From the NCBI RefSeq assembly GCF_900188455.1, contig NZ_FZOL01000004.1:62001-126000 (forward strand): a DNA stretch of 64,000 nucleotides, read 5' to 3'. The notes under the pieces were generated by a model that was not told where the DNA came from, did not search any database, and was given only the letters and a program-made list of their open reading frames with translations. Position 1 is the first letter of the stretch. The number at the start of each line of letters is the position of its first letter. The position numbers and the translations under genes are program-made. Shown here in pieces: positions 17,278 through 24,526 of the stretch. This DNA is from Pseudomonas japonica (GTDB lineage Bacteria; Pseudomonadota; Gammaproteobacteria; Pseudomonadales; Pseudomonadaceae).

Positions 17278-17735
17278 GTCGTACCCGCCACGACGCGCAG
17301 CACCCGCAGCGCGTCGTGATCGCGGGAGGCTGCCGGTGCAAGCCGGCTCAGCCAGCTATCCGACCGGGCGCCACCTTCGCTCGGCCAGCCGTCGCAGATC
17401 GCCTGCAACCGTTGCAATTGCAGGCGTTCCGCATCCAGTTCCAGAGCTTTCAAGCGTTCGCGCAATGCCGCGAGTTGCGGATCGTTGGTTGCGTCCGCGC
17501 GCCACTGCTGGCGCAGGGCCCGGAGCGGTTGTACCACCGTGGCCTGCCAGGGGCCGGCCAGTTGCCGGAGCTGGTCGAGACGTTCTTCGCTGATTCCCGC
17601 CCGGCGTCGTTCGAGCCAGGCCGCGCATAGCAGAAGACAGACATCCGCGCCTTGCTCCTGCAAATCCAGGCAGGCTGCCTCCACGCCGGGGCGGGCATAG
17701 AGCCCGATGGCGAAATCCCACAGGTCGGTGTGCAT
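17253..17735 (-). CDS. TIGR02444 family protein
   Basis: This is a 160-aa soluble, mostly helical protein. The start MHTDLWDFAIGLYARPGVEAACLDLQEQGADVCLLL at 17735 matches the N-terminus of the conserved family TIGR02444; an in-frame ATG 8 codons further up is less likely. The first 100 residues are conserved-looking (LWDFA.., LCAAWLERR, W/P-containing LAGPWQATVVQPLRALR), while the C-terminal 60 are Glu/Leu/Arg-rich. Function is unknown. It is divergent from the ABC-F gene with a 50-bp gap and overlaps algP by 25 bp. Confidence 0.82.
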   Translation of the reverse strand: MHTDLWDFAIGLYARPGVEAACLDLQEQGADVCLLLCAAWLERRRAGISEERLDQLRQLAGPWQATVVQPLRALRQQWRADATNDPQLAALRERLKALELDAERLQLQRLQAICDGWPSEGGARSDSWLSRLAPAASRDHDALRVLRVVAGTTQEAEDGD

Positions 17736-17785
17736 TGTCCCACTCGCGCCAGTTGCCATCGAAGCTGGTAGACTCCGCGGCCATT

Positions 17786-19696
17786 ATGATCAGACTTTCG
17801 AACCTCACTTTACAGCGTGGTCCGCAACGCCTGCTAGAAGGCGCCGAGTTGACCCTGCACGCCGGCCAGAAAGCCGGTTTGATCGGTGCCAATGGCGCCG
17901 GCAAGTCCAGCCTGTTTGCCTTGCTGCGCGGCGAGCTCACTCCAGATGCGGGTGACTGCCAGTTGCCTGGCGACTGGCGTATCGCCCATATGCGCCAGGA
18001 AGTCGATACCCTCGACCGTCTGGCCGTGGACTATGTGCTCGATGGCGATATCCGCCTGCGCAAGGTCCAGGCCGATCTTGCCGCCGCCGAAGCCGCGCAT
18101 GACAACGCCGCCCTGGCGCGCCTGCACATCGAGCTCGACAGCGCCGACGGCTACACCGCCGATGCGCGCGCGCGCAAGCTGCTGGCCGGACTGGGTTTCA
18201 GCAACGAGCAGATGGACCGTCGTGTCGGCGATTTCTCCGGTGGCTGGCGGATGCGCCTGAACCTGGCGCAGGCATTGATGTGCCCATCCGACCTGCTGCT
18301 GCTCGACGAACCGACCAACCACCTCGACCTCGACGCGATCCTCTGGCTGGAAGACTGGCTCAAGGGCTATCCCGGCACGCTGCTGCTGATCTCCCACGAT
18401 CGTGATTTCCTCGATGCCGTGGTCGATCACATCGCCCATGTCGAGCAGTGCAAGCTGACCCTTTACCGCGGTGGCTACACCGCCTTCGAACGGGCCCGGG
18501 CCGAGCGCCTGGCGCAGCAGCAACAGGCCTTTGAGAAGCAGCAGGCCCAGCGCGCGCACATGGAAAAGTACATTGCCCGCTTCAAGGCTCAGGCGACCAA
18601 GGCCCGTCAGGCGCAGAGCCGGATCAAGGCACTGGAGCGCATGGAAGAGCTGACCGCGGCGCATGTCGACTCACCGTTCGACTTCGTGTTCCGCGAATCG
18701 CAGAAGATCTCCAGCCCGTTGCTAGACCTGTCCGAAGCCCGCCTCGGCTATGGCGACAAGACCGTGCTGGAAAAGATCAAGCTGCAACTGGTCCCCGGTG
18801 CGCGGATCGGCCTGCTCGGCCCCAACGGCGCCGGCAAATCGACCCTGATCAAGAGCCTCGCCGGCGAGCTGCAGCCGTTGGCCGGGCGTCTGGTGCGTGG
18901 CGAGAACACCTCGGTAGGTTACTTCGCCCAGCACCAGCTGGACTCCCTGGACAGCAAGGCCAGCCCACTGCTGCACCTGCAGCGCCTGGCGCCGACCGAG
19001 CGTGAGCAGACCCTGCGCGATTTCCTCGGTGGTTTCGACTTCCGCGGCAATCGCTGCGACGAGCCGGTGCTGAATTTCTCCGGTGGCGAGAAGGCCCGCC
19101 TGGCCTTGGCACTGATCGCCTGGGAGCGGCCGAACCTGCTGCTGCTCGACGAACCGACCAACCACCTCGACCTGGAAATGCGCCTGGCGCTGACCATGGC
19201 CCTGCAGGAATTCAGTGGTGCCGTGGTGGTGGTTTCCCACGACCGCCATCTGCTCAAGAGCACCACCGACGAGTTCCTGCTGGTGGCCGACGGCAAGATG
19301 GAAGCTTTCGACGGCGACCTCGACGACTATGCCCGCTGGCTGGTGGAGTATCGCCAGCGCAATGCGCCGGTCAGTTCTGCGCCGGTCAATCCGGACAAGA
19401 CCGACAAGAAGGCCCAGCGCCAGGCCGCCGCGGCCCTGCGCCAGCAACTGGCGCCGCACAAGCGTCAGGCCGACAAGCTCGAAACCGAGTTGAACAAGCT
19501 CCACGAAGACCTCGCCAAGGTCGAGGCCGGCCTCGGCGACAGTGGCGTCTACGAGGCGGCGCGCAAGGATGAGCTGCGTGACCTGCTGGCCCGCCAGGCC
19601 CAGCTGAAGACCCGCGAGTCCGAACTGGAAGAAGCCTGGATGGCCGCGCTCGAAGTGCTGGAGAACATGCAGGCGGAGCTGGAGGCATTGTCCTGA
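17786..19696 (+). CDS. ABC-F family ATPase (YheS-like)
   Basis: This 636-aa cytosolic protein has two ABC domains and no membrane segments, typical of ABC-F ribosome-acting factors. Walker A motifs are GANGAGKSSLF and GPNGAGKSTLI. Signature motifs are VGDFSGGWRMRL and LNFSGGEKARLAL, both followed by LLLDEPTNHLDL. Between the domains is the basic linker AHMEKYIARFKAQATKARQAQSRIKAL, and a C-terminal coiled coil of about 100 residues follows (APHKRQADKLETELNKLHEDLAKVE). Length and tail match YheS. Its stop overlaps the next gene's ATG by one base (TGATG). Confidence 0.93.
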   Translation: MIRLSNLTLQRGPQRLLEGAELTLHAGQKAGLIGANGAGKSSLFALLRGELTPDAGDCQLPGDWRIAHMRQEVDTLDRLAVDYVLDGDIRLRKVQADLAAAEAAHDNAALARLHIELDSADGYTADARARKLLAGLGFSNEQMDRRVGDFSGGWRMRLNLAQALMCPSDLLLLDEPTNHLDLDAILWLEDWLKGYPGTLLLISHDRDFLDAVVDHIAHVEQCKLTLYRGGYTAFERARAERLAQQQQAFEKQQAQRAHMEKYIARFKAQATKARQAQSRIKALERMEELTAAHVDSPFDFVFRESQKISSPLLDLSEARLGYGDKTVLEKIKLQLVPGARIGLLGPNGAGKSTLIKSLAGELQPLAGRLVRGENTSVGYFAQHQLDSLDSKASPLLHLQRLAPTEREQTLRDFLGGFDFRGNRCDEPVLNFSGGEKARLALALIAWERPNLLLLDEPTNHLDLEMRLALTMALQEFSGAVVVVSHDRHLLKSTTDEFLLVADGKMEAFDGDLDDYARWLVEYRQRNAPVSSAPVNPDKTDKKAQRQAAAALRQQLAPHKRQADKLETELNKLHEDLAKVEAGLGDSGVYEAARKDELRDLLARQAQLKTRESELEEAWMAALEVLENMQAELEALS

Positions 19697-20283
19697 TGGA
19701 GTCGTTGCGGCAGATCCTGCCGGTGGAGCTGATCGGACCGTTCTGGATGGGTTTGCAGATACTGCTGATCCTGGTCGTGGCCTTTGTCCTGCAACGGGTG
19801 GTGGCGCGCAGTCTGCACAGCCTGAGTGAGCGCTACCCGCTGCCGCCGCAACTGATGATGCCGCTGCGCGGTGGCCTGCGCTGGCTGATCATGGGCAGCG
19901 CGCTGCTGTTCGTGCTGGAGCGCCTCGGGGTGTCCGCCACCGTGCTGTGGACGGCGTTGTCCGGGTTCGTCGCGGTCGCCGCGGTCGCCTTCTTCGCGAT
20001 CTGGAGCGTGCTGTCCAACCTGCTCTGCGCGGTACTGATCTTCACCGTCGGGCCGTTTCGCATCGGCGACGTGGTGGAGCTGGTCGACACCACCGACAAG
20101 CCGGGTATCAAGGGCCGGGTCATCGCCATCAATCTGCTGTTCACCACCCTGGTGGAAATGCCCGAGACCGGCGGTGCGCTGGTGCAGGTGCCGAACAGCC
20201 AGTTCTTCCAGAAGTCCGTACGCCGCTGGCGTGGTAGCGATGGGCTGCCGGTGGTGGGCGAGAGCACGTCCAGCGACAACTGA
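19696..20283 (+). CDS. Short mechanosensitive-channel (MscS) family protein
   Basis: This 195-aa inner-membrane protein has three hydrophobic segments (about 14-35, 58-77, 85-116). The third is the Gly/Ala-rich pore helix (LWTALSGFVAVAAVAFFAIWSVLSNLLC). The MscS beta domain follows (FRIGDVVEL, GIKGRVIAINLLFTTLVE, VPNSQFFQKSVRR). The cytoplasmic alpha-beta cage of full MscS is missing, so this is a minimal family member. It is translationally linked to the upstream ABC-F gene, an order also known in P. aeruginosa. Whether it gates under tension is unknown. Confidence 0.87.
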   Translation: MESLRQILPVELIGPFWMGLQILLILVVAFVLQRVVARSLHSLSERYPLPPQLMMPLRGGLRWLIMGSALLFVLERLGVSATVLWTALSGFVAVAAVAFFAIWSVLSNLLCAVLIFTVGPFRIGDVVELVDTTDKPGIKGRVIAINLLFTTLVEMPETGGALVQVPNSQFFQKSVRRWRGSDGLPVVGESTSSDN

Positions 20284-20368
20284 TCGTTTCCTGAAAAATT
20301 TCGTGGTGATTTTTTTACAGGCGGATTAGCGTTGAACCCTTGAACAAGTTCTTTGGCCGAGGTGTGAG

Positions 20369-21001
20369 ATGTCGCTGGAAACGTGGTTGGCCTTTTTCGC
20401 GGCCTGTTGGGTCATCAGTCTGTCGCCGGGCGCCGGGGCCATCGCCTCGATGTCCTGCGGTCTGCAGTATGGTTTCTGGCGCGGCTACTGGAATGCCCTG
20501 GGCCTGCAACTGGGCCTGATCCTGCAGATCGCGATCATCGCCGCCGGTGTGGGCGCGGTACTGGCCGCCTCGGCGACTGCGTTCCAGGTCATCAAATGGT
20601 TCGGTGTCGCCTACCTGGTGTATCTCGCGGTCAAGCAATGGCGGGCGCTGCCGGCGGATCTGTCCGACGATGCCGCGGTGCGGCCGATCGGCAAACCGCT
20701 GAGCCTGGTGTTCCGGGGTTTCCTGGTGAACGTCAGCAACCCCAAGGCGCTGGTGTTCATGCTGGCGGTGCTGCCGCAGTTCATCAATCCGCATGAAGCG
20801 CTGCTGCCGCAGTACCTGGCGATCACCGTGACCATGATCAGCGTGGACCTGCTGGTGATGGCCGGCTATACCGGGCTGGCGTCGCGTGTGCTGCGCCTGC
20901 TGCGCACGCCGAAGCAGCAGCGGCGGATGAACCGCACCTTCGCGGGATTGTTCCTGGGCGCGGCGACCTTGCTGGCCACCATCCGGCGGGCGCCGGTCTG
21001 A
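20369..21001 (+). CDS. LysE/RhtB family amino-acid exporter
   Basis: This 210-aa inner-membrane protein starts MSLETWLAFFAACWVISLSPGAGAIASMSCGLQYGFWRG, containing the family SPGA (usually SPGP) motif, and ends with KQQRRMNRTFAGLFLGAATLLA. Six hydrophobic segments are expected for the family. The repeat segment FLVNVSNPKALVFMLAVLPQF is the classic second LysE motif. It is likely an exporter of an amino acid or homoserine-lactone-like solute; the substrate cannot be told. A hairpin at 21011-21038 separates it from the convergent lipoprotein operon. Confidence 0.92.
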   Translation: MSLETWLAFFAACWVISLSPGAGAIASMSCGLQYGFWRGYWNALGLQLGLILQIAIIAAGVGAVLAASATAFQVIKWFGVAYLVYLAVKQWRALPADLSDDAAVRPIGKPLSLVFRGFLVNVSNPKALVFMLAVLPQFINPHEALLPQYLAITVTMISVDLLVMAGYTGLASRVLRLLRTPKQQRRMNRTFAGLFLGAATLLATIRRAPV

Positions 21002-21010
21002 GGTAGTACC

Positions 21011-21038
21011 GGCCTCATCGCTTGCCAGCGATGAGGCC
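21011..21038. terminator. Hairpin between convergent genes (bidirectional terminator)
   Basis: An 11-bp perfect stem GGCCTCATCGC / GCGATGAGGCC has loop TTGCCA. It fits the short gap between the LysE-type gene and the end of the leftward lipoprotein operon. The arm sequence recurs in the hairpins at 40047-40087 and 54395-54491. Confidence 0.7.
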
Positions 21039-21045
21039 AGTGAAC

Positions 21046-21792
21046 TTAACGCAGGATCTGCGCCGGCTCATCCGGCGGCAGGTTGTTGCGCGGCGCGTAC
21101 TGCCCCTGACCCTGCCCGGGCACCGAACCACCCAACTGCTCGGCCATCTGCCGGGCCACATCCATGCCCAGCTCCTTCGACACTTCGCGTACCACCCGTG
21201 GCCGGTTCAGGCTGATCTTGCGATCGCGGCTCTTCACCAGCTTGGTGTCCTGCCCTTCACCCATGGCGGTGAACGCCGAGGTGATTTCGTAGGTGCGGGT
21301 GTTGATCAGGCTGAAGTCCGCCACCAGGCTCAGGCCCAGCACCGCCGAATAGGCGTCGGTGTTGTCGATGGCGTTGATGTCCTGCTGGAAGTCGATGTCC
21401 GACAGGGTGCCGAACAGCACGTAGTCGGCGCCTTTGAAGTCGCCGGCCTTGATGCGCTTGATGATGTCGTAGACATCGGTCTTGGCACCGGTGATGTACG
21501 GCGTGCCCTGCACCAGCTGGAACATCCCGGACTTGATGATCTCGCCCTTGATGTCACCGCTGAACTTGCGCAGTTCGGTCTGCTCGATGTAGCTCTCGCT
21601 GCTCTCGAACTCGTTGTAGCTGGACGAACTGTTGGCGTGGTACATGCTCGCCGACGAACTGTTCTGGGCCGAAACGATGTGGATGTACTGCTCCACGCGC
21701 TCCTGGTAGGCCAGGTCGGTGACTGCCACCTTGGGGGCCGCCTGCACGCCGAAGGCGCAGGCCAGGCCGAGAATACCCATCCATGCGCGCAT
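21046..21792 (-). CDS. Periplasmic LpoB/CsgG-like protein (fourth gene of lipoprotein operon)
   Basis: This 248-aa protein has a type I-looking signal peptide (MRAWMGILGLACAFGVQAA). The mature part starts PKVAVTDLAYQERVEQYIHIV, resembling the first strand of the LpoB/CsgG fold. A Ser/Asn/Tyr-rich segment (about 45-70) precedes LRKFSGDIKGEIIKSGMFQLVQGTPY, matching the helix-strand part of the neighbouring LpoB-like protein. Cys12 is not in a good lipobox, so soluble periplasmic location is favoured. It ends RNNLPPDEPAQILR. It lies 3 bp downstream of the LpoB-like gene, as the last gene of a four-gene leftward operon. Function is unknown. Confidence 0.75.
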   Translation of the reverse strand: MRAWMGILGLACAFGVQAAPKVAVTDLAYQERVEQYIHIVSAQNSSSASMYHANSSSSYNEFESSESYIEQTELRKFSGDIKGEIIKSGMFQLVQGTPYITGAKTDVYDIIKRIKAGDFKGADYVLFGTLSDIDFQQDINAIDNTDAYSAVLGLSLVADFSLINTRTYEITSAFTAMGEGQDTKLVKSRDRKISLNRPRVVREVSKELGMDVARQMAEQLGGSVPGQGQGQYAPRNNLPPDEPAQILR

Positions 21793-21795
21793 CGC

Positions 21796-22386
21796 TTAAC
21801 GCTCCGTGGTCTTGCGGATTTCTTTCTCGTCCATCCACTCGGCCAGGCCACTTTCGACGTCGATCAGCTGCAGGCTGAACTTGTAGAACACGTCCTTGTA
21901 GTCGCTGCTGCGCTTGACGATGGAGCTGATCGAACCTTCCAGGCGGTACTTGGCGGCGATCATGTTGCCGGTCTTGGCGATGGTGTTCTTCTTGTACAGG
22001 CCGCTCTGGTTCTGCAGCTTGAGCTGGTCGACCTGGCTGTCCATCTGGTTGTTGTCGCTGGCGAAGCGGGCGGTGCCGGACTTCATCAGCTGGGTCTTGA
22101 TCGAGGTGGTGATCTCGCGGGTATCGATGTACTCGCTGGTCTTGTTCTTCACGTCGTAGACCTGCACCACCGGACGGCCCTGCATCACGCCGGACTGGGC
22201 CAGGGAGCGGGTCATGCTTTCGGCGATCATCTGCAGATCGGTGGAGCCGAATTCGTTGGTCACCAGCTCGACGGCCTTGCTGTCGCCGTAGCCGATGTTC
22301 TTGCCGCCGAGTACCGGGGACGGGCTGGAGCAACCGCTGGCCAGGGCAACGACGGTGGCGAGCAGGGAAATCTGGACGAACTTCAT
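21796..22386 (-). CDS. LpoB-like lipoprotein (penicillin-binding protein activator family)
   Basis: This 196-aa outer-membrane lipoprotein has signal peptide MKFVQISLLATVVALASGCSS with the lipidated Cys at 19. The mature domain matches the LpoB family pattern: VELVTNEFGSTDLQMIAESMTRSLAQSG, VVQVYDVKNKTSEYIDTREITTSIKTQL, AAKYRLEGSISSIVKR and FSLQLIDVESGLAEWMDEKEIRKTTER. The long Pro-rich linker of E. coli LpoB is absent. E. coli LpoB activates PBP1b; P. aeruginosa PBP1b uses the unrelated LpoP, so the target here is uncertain. It sits between a YcfL-like and a second LpoB/CsgG-like gene. Confidence 0.87.
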   Translation of the reverse strand: MKFVQISLLATVVALASGCSSPSPVLGGKNIGYGDSKAVELVTNEFGSTDLQMIAESMTRSLAQSGVMQGRPVVQVYDVKNKTSEYIDTREITTSIKTQLMKSGTARFASDNNQMDSQVDQLKLQNQSGLYKKNTIAKTGNMIAAKYRLEGSISSIVKRSSDYKDVFYKFSLQLIDVESGLAEWMDEKEIRKTTER

Positions 22387-22406
22387 GGAAAACTCCTGGA
22401 AAAAAA

Positions 22407-22778
22407 TTACTGAGACTGGACTTCGAGACGGAAATCGGTGGCCTGCGGCACCGGGGCAATCGCCGGCAGCACGGTGGATTGCGAGCCGTACAGGCTCAGG
22501 GCCTTCCAGCTCTCTTCATCGGCGACCGGGAACCCGTCGTTGCCCAGCCAGGCGAAGCGGTACAGCAGCGTCTTGTTGCTGCCGCTGGTGTTGTTCAGCG
22601 CGACCTTGACGGTGAGGAAGCCGTTCTCGCGGGCCACCCGCATCGGGCCGGTCTCGATGTTCTTCAGCTTGCCCATGACCACCACCTTGCTGGCGGCGCT
22701 GCCGGGAGCCGGTGGCGGCGGGGTGGCGCAGCCGGCCAGGAGGGCGGCTGCGAGGACGAGGGTGAGTTTGAAACGCAT
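22407..22778 (-). CDS. YcfL-like lipoprotein (DUF1425)
   Basis: This 123-aa lipoprotein has signal MRFKLTLVLAAALLAGCATPPPPAPG, lipidated at Cys17. The remaining domain is a small beta-sandwich type: GKLKNIETGPMRVARENGFLTVKVALNNTSGSNKTLLYRFAWLGNDGFPV. The segment LLYRFAWLGNDGFPVADEESWK is typical of the YcfL family, in which ycfL directly precedes lpoB in E. coli. The order is the same here, 20 bp upstream of the LpoB-like gene. Function is unknown in any organism as far as I know; association with the LpoB-like protein is an inference from gene order. Confidence 0.83.
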   Translation of the reverse strand: MRFKLTLVLAAALLAGCATPPPPAPGSAASKVVVMGKLKNIETGPMRVARENGFLTVKVALNNTSGSNKTLLYRFAWLGNDGFPVADEESWKALSLYGSQSTVLPAIAPVPQATDFRLEVQSQ

Positions 22779-22792
22779 GACGAGTCCTTCGT

Positions 22793-24199
22793 TTACTTGA
22801 GGCTGGCGACGGCGGTTGCCGGCGCGGGTGGGGTGACGACGTGGGCGGCCTGGCCAGCGGCGAAGACCTGGTTGCCGACCACGCGCAGGGCGACGACCTG
22901 ATAAGGACGATCGACCTTCACCGAGATTTTGCTGCCGCCCAGGTTCGACGGCAGGCTCAGCTGGTGCTCGCCCTGGCTCAGGCGCACGCGGGTGACCAGG
23001 GTTTCGTTGGGCAGGGTGCGCCAGGTGCGGGTGTCGGCACCTTCGGTGACCGTGGAGGCGATGCCCATGACCAGGCCCGCCATCGGGTTCACGTCGTTGA
23101 TCTGCTTCTGCGCCACGCCGCGGGTGACGGCGCGTACGGTGGTCCGCAGGATGATGCCCGGCATGTCGTCGCGCAGGGCCCGGCGCGACATGGCGGAGGT
23201 GCTGTTGAGCGCGGTCAGGCCCAGGGCCTTGTCGTCCAGGTTGATCTGGCCGATGTGCGCGGTGGAGGTGTCTTCGCGAATGATCGGGAACGACAGCGGG
23301 GTGATCACCAGGTTACCGCTGATCACCAGCGGCAGGGGGATGCGGATCGAGTCGCGGGCTGGAGCCAGGCCGCTCTGGACGACGATCAGCACGTCGCTGT
23401 CCCGGGTCTTGTCCTTGCTCTTGCCGGCGCTCTTGTCGAGGTCGAGCAGAGCCTGCTCCAGCAGCGGGGTGTTGGGCAGCAGCTCGGCGGCCTTGCGGTA
23501 GCCCGGCGCGGCCAGGCCCTGTTCGCCCAGTGCCTCGTAGACGTAGCCGGAGAGGTAGTGGCTGAAGGCGCTCTGGTAGCTGTTCTTCAGGTTGATCACT
23601 TCCGGGGCGTCGAGGGCGGCGACCGGGTAGCCCTGGAGGTCCTTGTATTCGGTCTTGACCCCTTCCTTCTCGGCCTCTTCCTCGCGCTTGAGGTATTCCT
23701 TGTCGCGCAGTTCGGCGATCACGGCCTCGCGTTCGTGGGTCTTCTTGATTTCGGTGCGGGCGCCGTCGAAATCGTTCTGCGCCAGCAGGTTGAGGGCCAT
23801 CTGTGTGGTCAGCATGACTTTTTCGTAGTCGTAGCCTTCGTAGCGGCGGACCTTGTCGTTGACCAGATAGCTGCCGAACTGGCTGAGGTACTTCTCGGTG
23901 TCGAGCTTGACCGACTCTTCCCATTTGAAGACCAGGCCATCGGCCTCGCGCCAGGCGATCTGGCTGCCGCTCAGGTCGCCCTTGGAGCGCAGCAGTTCGC
24001 CTTTCTCGAACCAGTAGAGCAGGTCCTTGTCCTCGCCCTTGTTGTTCTTCTCCAGCACGGCGAGCGCGGCGTCGACATTGCCGGTGCTGAGGTGCTGATT
24101 GGTTTCCTTGAGCTCGTTGTCGTAGCTGCGGAACACCGCGCAGCCAGTCAACTGGGTGGCCACGAACAGCGTGGCGAGCGTGAGAACGCGGGATTTCAT
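22793..24199 (-). CDS. COG3014-type lipoprotein, first gene of the operon
   Basis: This 468-aa lipoprotein has signal MKSRVLTLATLFVATQLTGC with the lipidated Cys at 20. It is helical in the first half, with TPR-like segments (NQHLSTGNVDAALAVLEKNN, LNLLAQNDFDGARTEIKKTHE, ALGEQGLAAPGYRKAAELLPN). The second half is beta-rich (VLIVVQSGLAPARDSIRIPLPL, TWRTLPNETLVTRVRLSQGEH). The pattern fits COG3014, an uncharacterised family. It leads the operon with YcfL-, LpoB- and LpoB/CsgG-like genes, so an envelope complex is likely, but no function is known. Confidence 0.85.
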   Translation of the reverse strand: MKSRVLTLATLFVATQLTGCAVFRSYDNELKETNQHLSTGNVDAALAVLEKNNKGEDKDLLYWFEKGELLRSKGDLSGSQIAWREADGLVFKWEESVKLDTEKYLSQFGSYLVNDKVRRYEGYDYEKVMLTTQMALNLLAQNDFDGARTEIKKTHEREAVIAELRDKEYLKREEEAEKEGVKTEYKDLQGYPVAALDAPEVINLKNSYQSAFSHYLSGYVYEALGEQGLAAPGYRKAAELLPNTPLLEQALLDLDKSAGKSKDKTRDSDVLIVVQSGLAPARDSIRIPLPLVISGNLVITPLSFPIIREDTSTAHIGQINLDDKALGLTALNSTSAMSRRALRDDMPGIILRTTVRAVTRGVAQKQINDVNPMAGLVMGIASTVTEGADTRTWRTLPNETLVTRVRLSQGEHQLSLPSNLGGSKISVKVDRPYQVVALRVVGNQVFAAGQAAHVVTPPAPATAVASLK

Positions 24200-24526
24200 T
24201 GCTTCTTCCCTGAGTGTTGGCGGAGTGTATTTTTCGGATCATGAAGTCCGAAAAGTTCTTATAAGATCGGCAGAAGTTTCGAATGGCTATAACGAAAAGC
24301 GCGGCATATTAAGCGCGAATTCCCGTCGACCCAGGCGCGCTGATTGTTACAGTCGATGAGTGCCATTACGGGTGCCATTATCCCCGAAGTGTTGGATGAA
24401 CGGTAACTTCCGACGTGATGAAAGTGGCAATTGATGAAATTGTTGCTAATTTTTACGATTCGCCTTGAGCCTGTCCGGACAGCGGTCGACAATATTCGCC
24501 TCATCGCTGACGTCCGAGACCGCTCC
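24200..24526. other. Divergent intergenic region, lipoprotein operon / FTR1 gene
   Basis: This 327-bp, comparatively AT-rich gap holds the promoters of two divergent transcripts. Seen in it are the palindrome at 24231-24254, a leftward -10-like TATAAG (complement of about 24257-24262), and a short direct repeat GTGCCATTA at about 24359-24379. No convincing Fur box was found before the iron permease. Open frames in it look like noise. Confidence 0.6.
24231..24254 (-). promoter_or_regulatory. 8-8-8 inverted repeat upstream of the lipoprotein operon
   Basis: TTTTCGGA (24231-24238) and TCCGAAAA (24247-24254) are perfect arms around 8 nt. The element lies 32 bp upstream of the COG3014 start codon and a few bases downstream of a leftward TATAAG -10-like box, so it would overlap the transcription start. 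It is either an operator or a leader hairpin. Confidence 0.5.

Noticed and set aside
24359..24379. Short direct repeat of GTGCCATTA before the FTR1 gene
   Set aside because: Too short and not matching a known iron-regulator box; kept only as a note in the intergenic entry.
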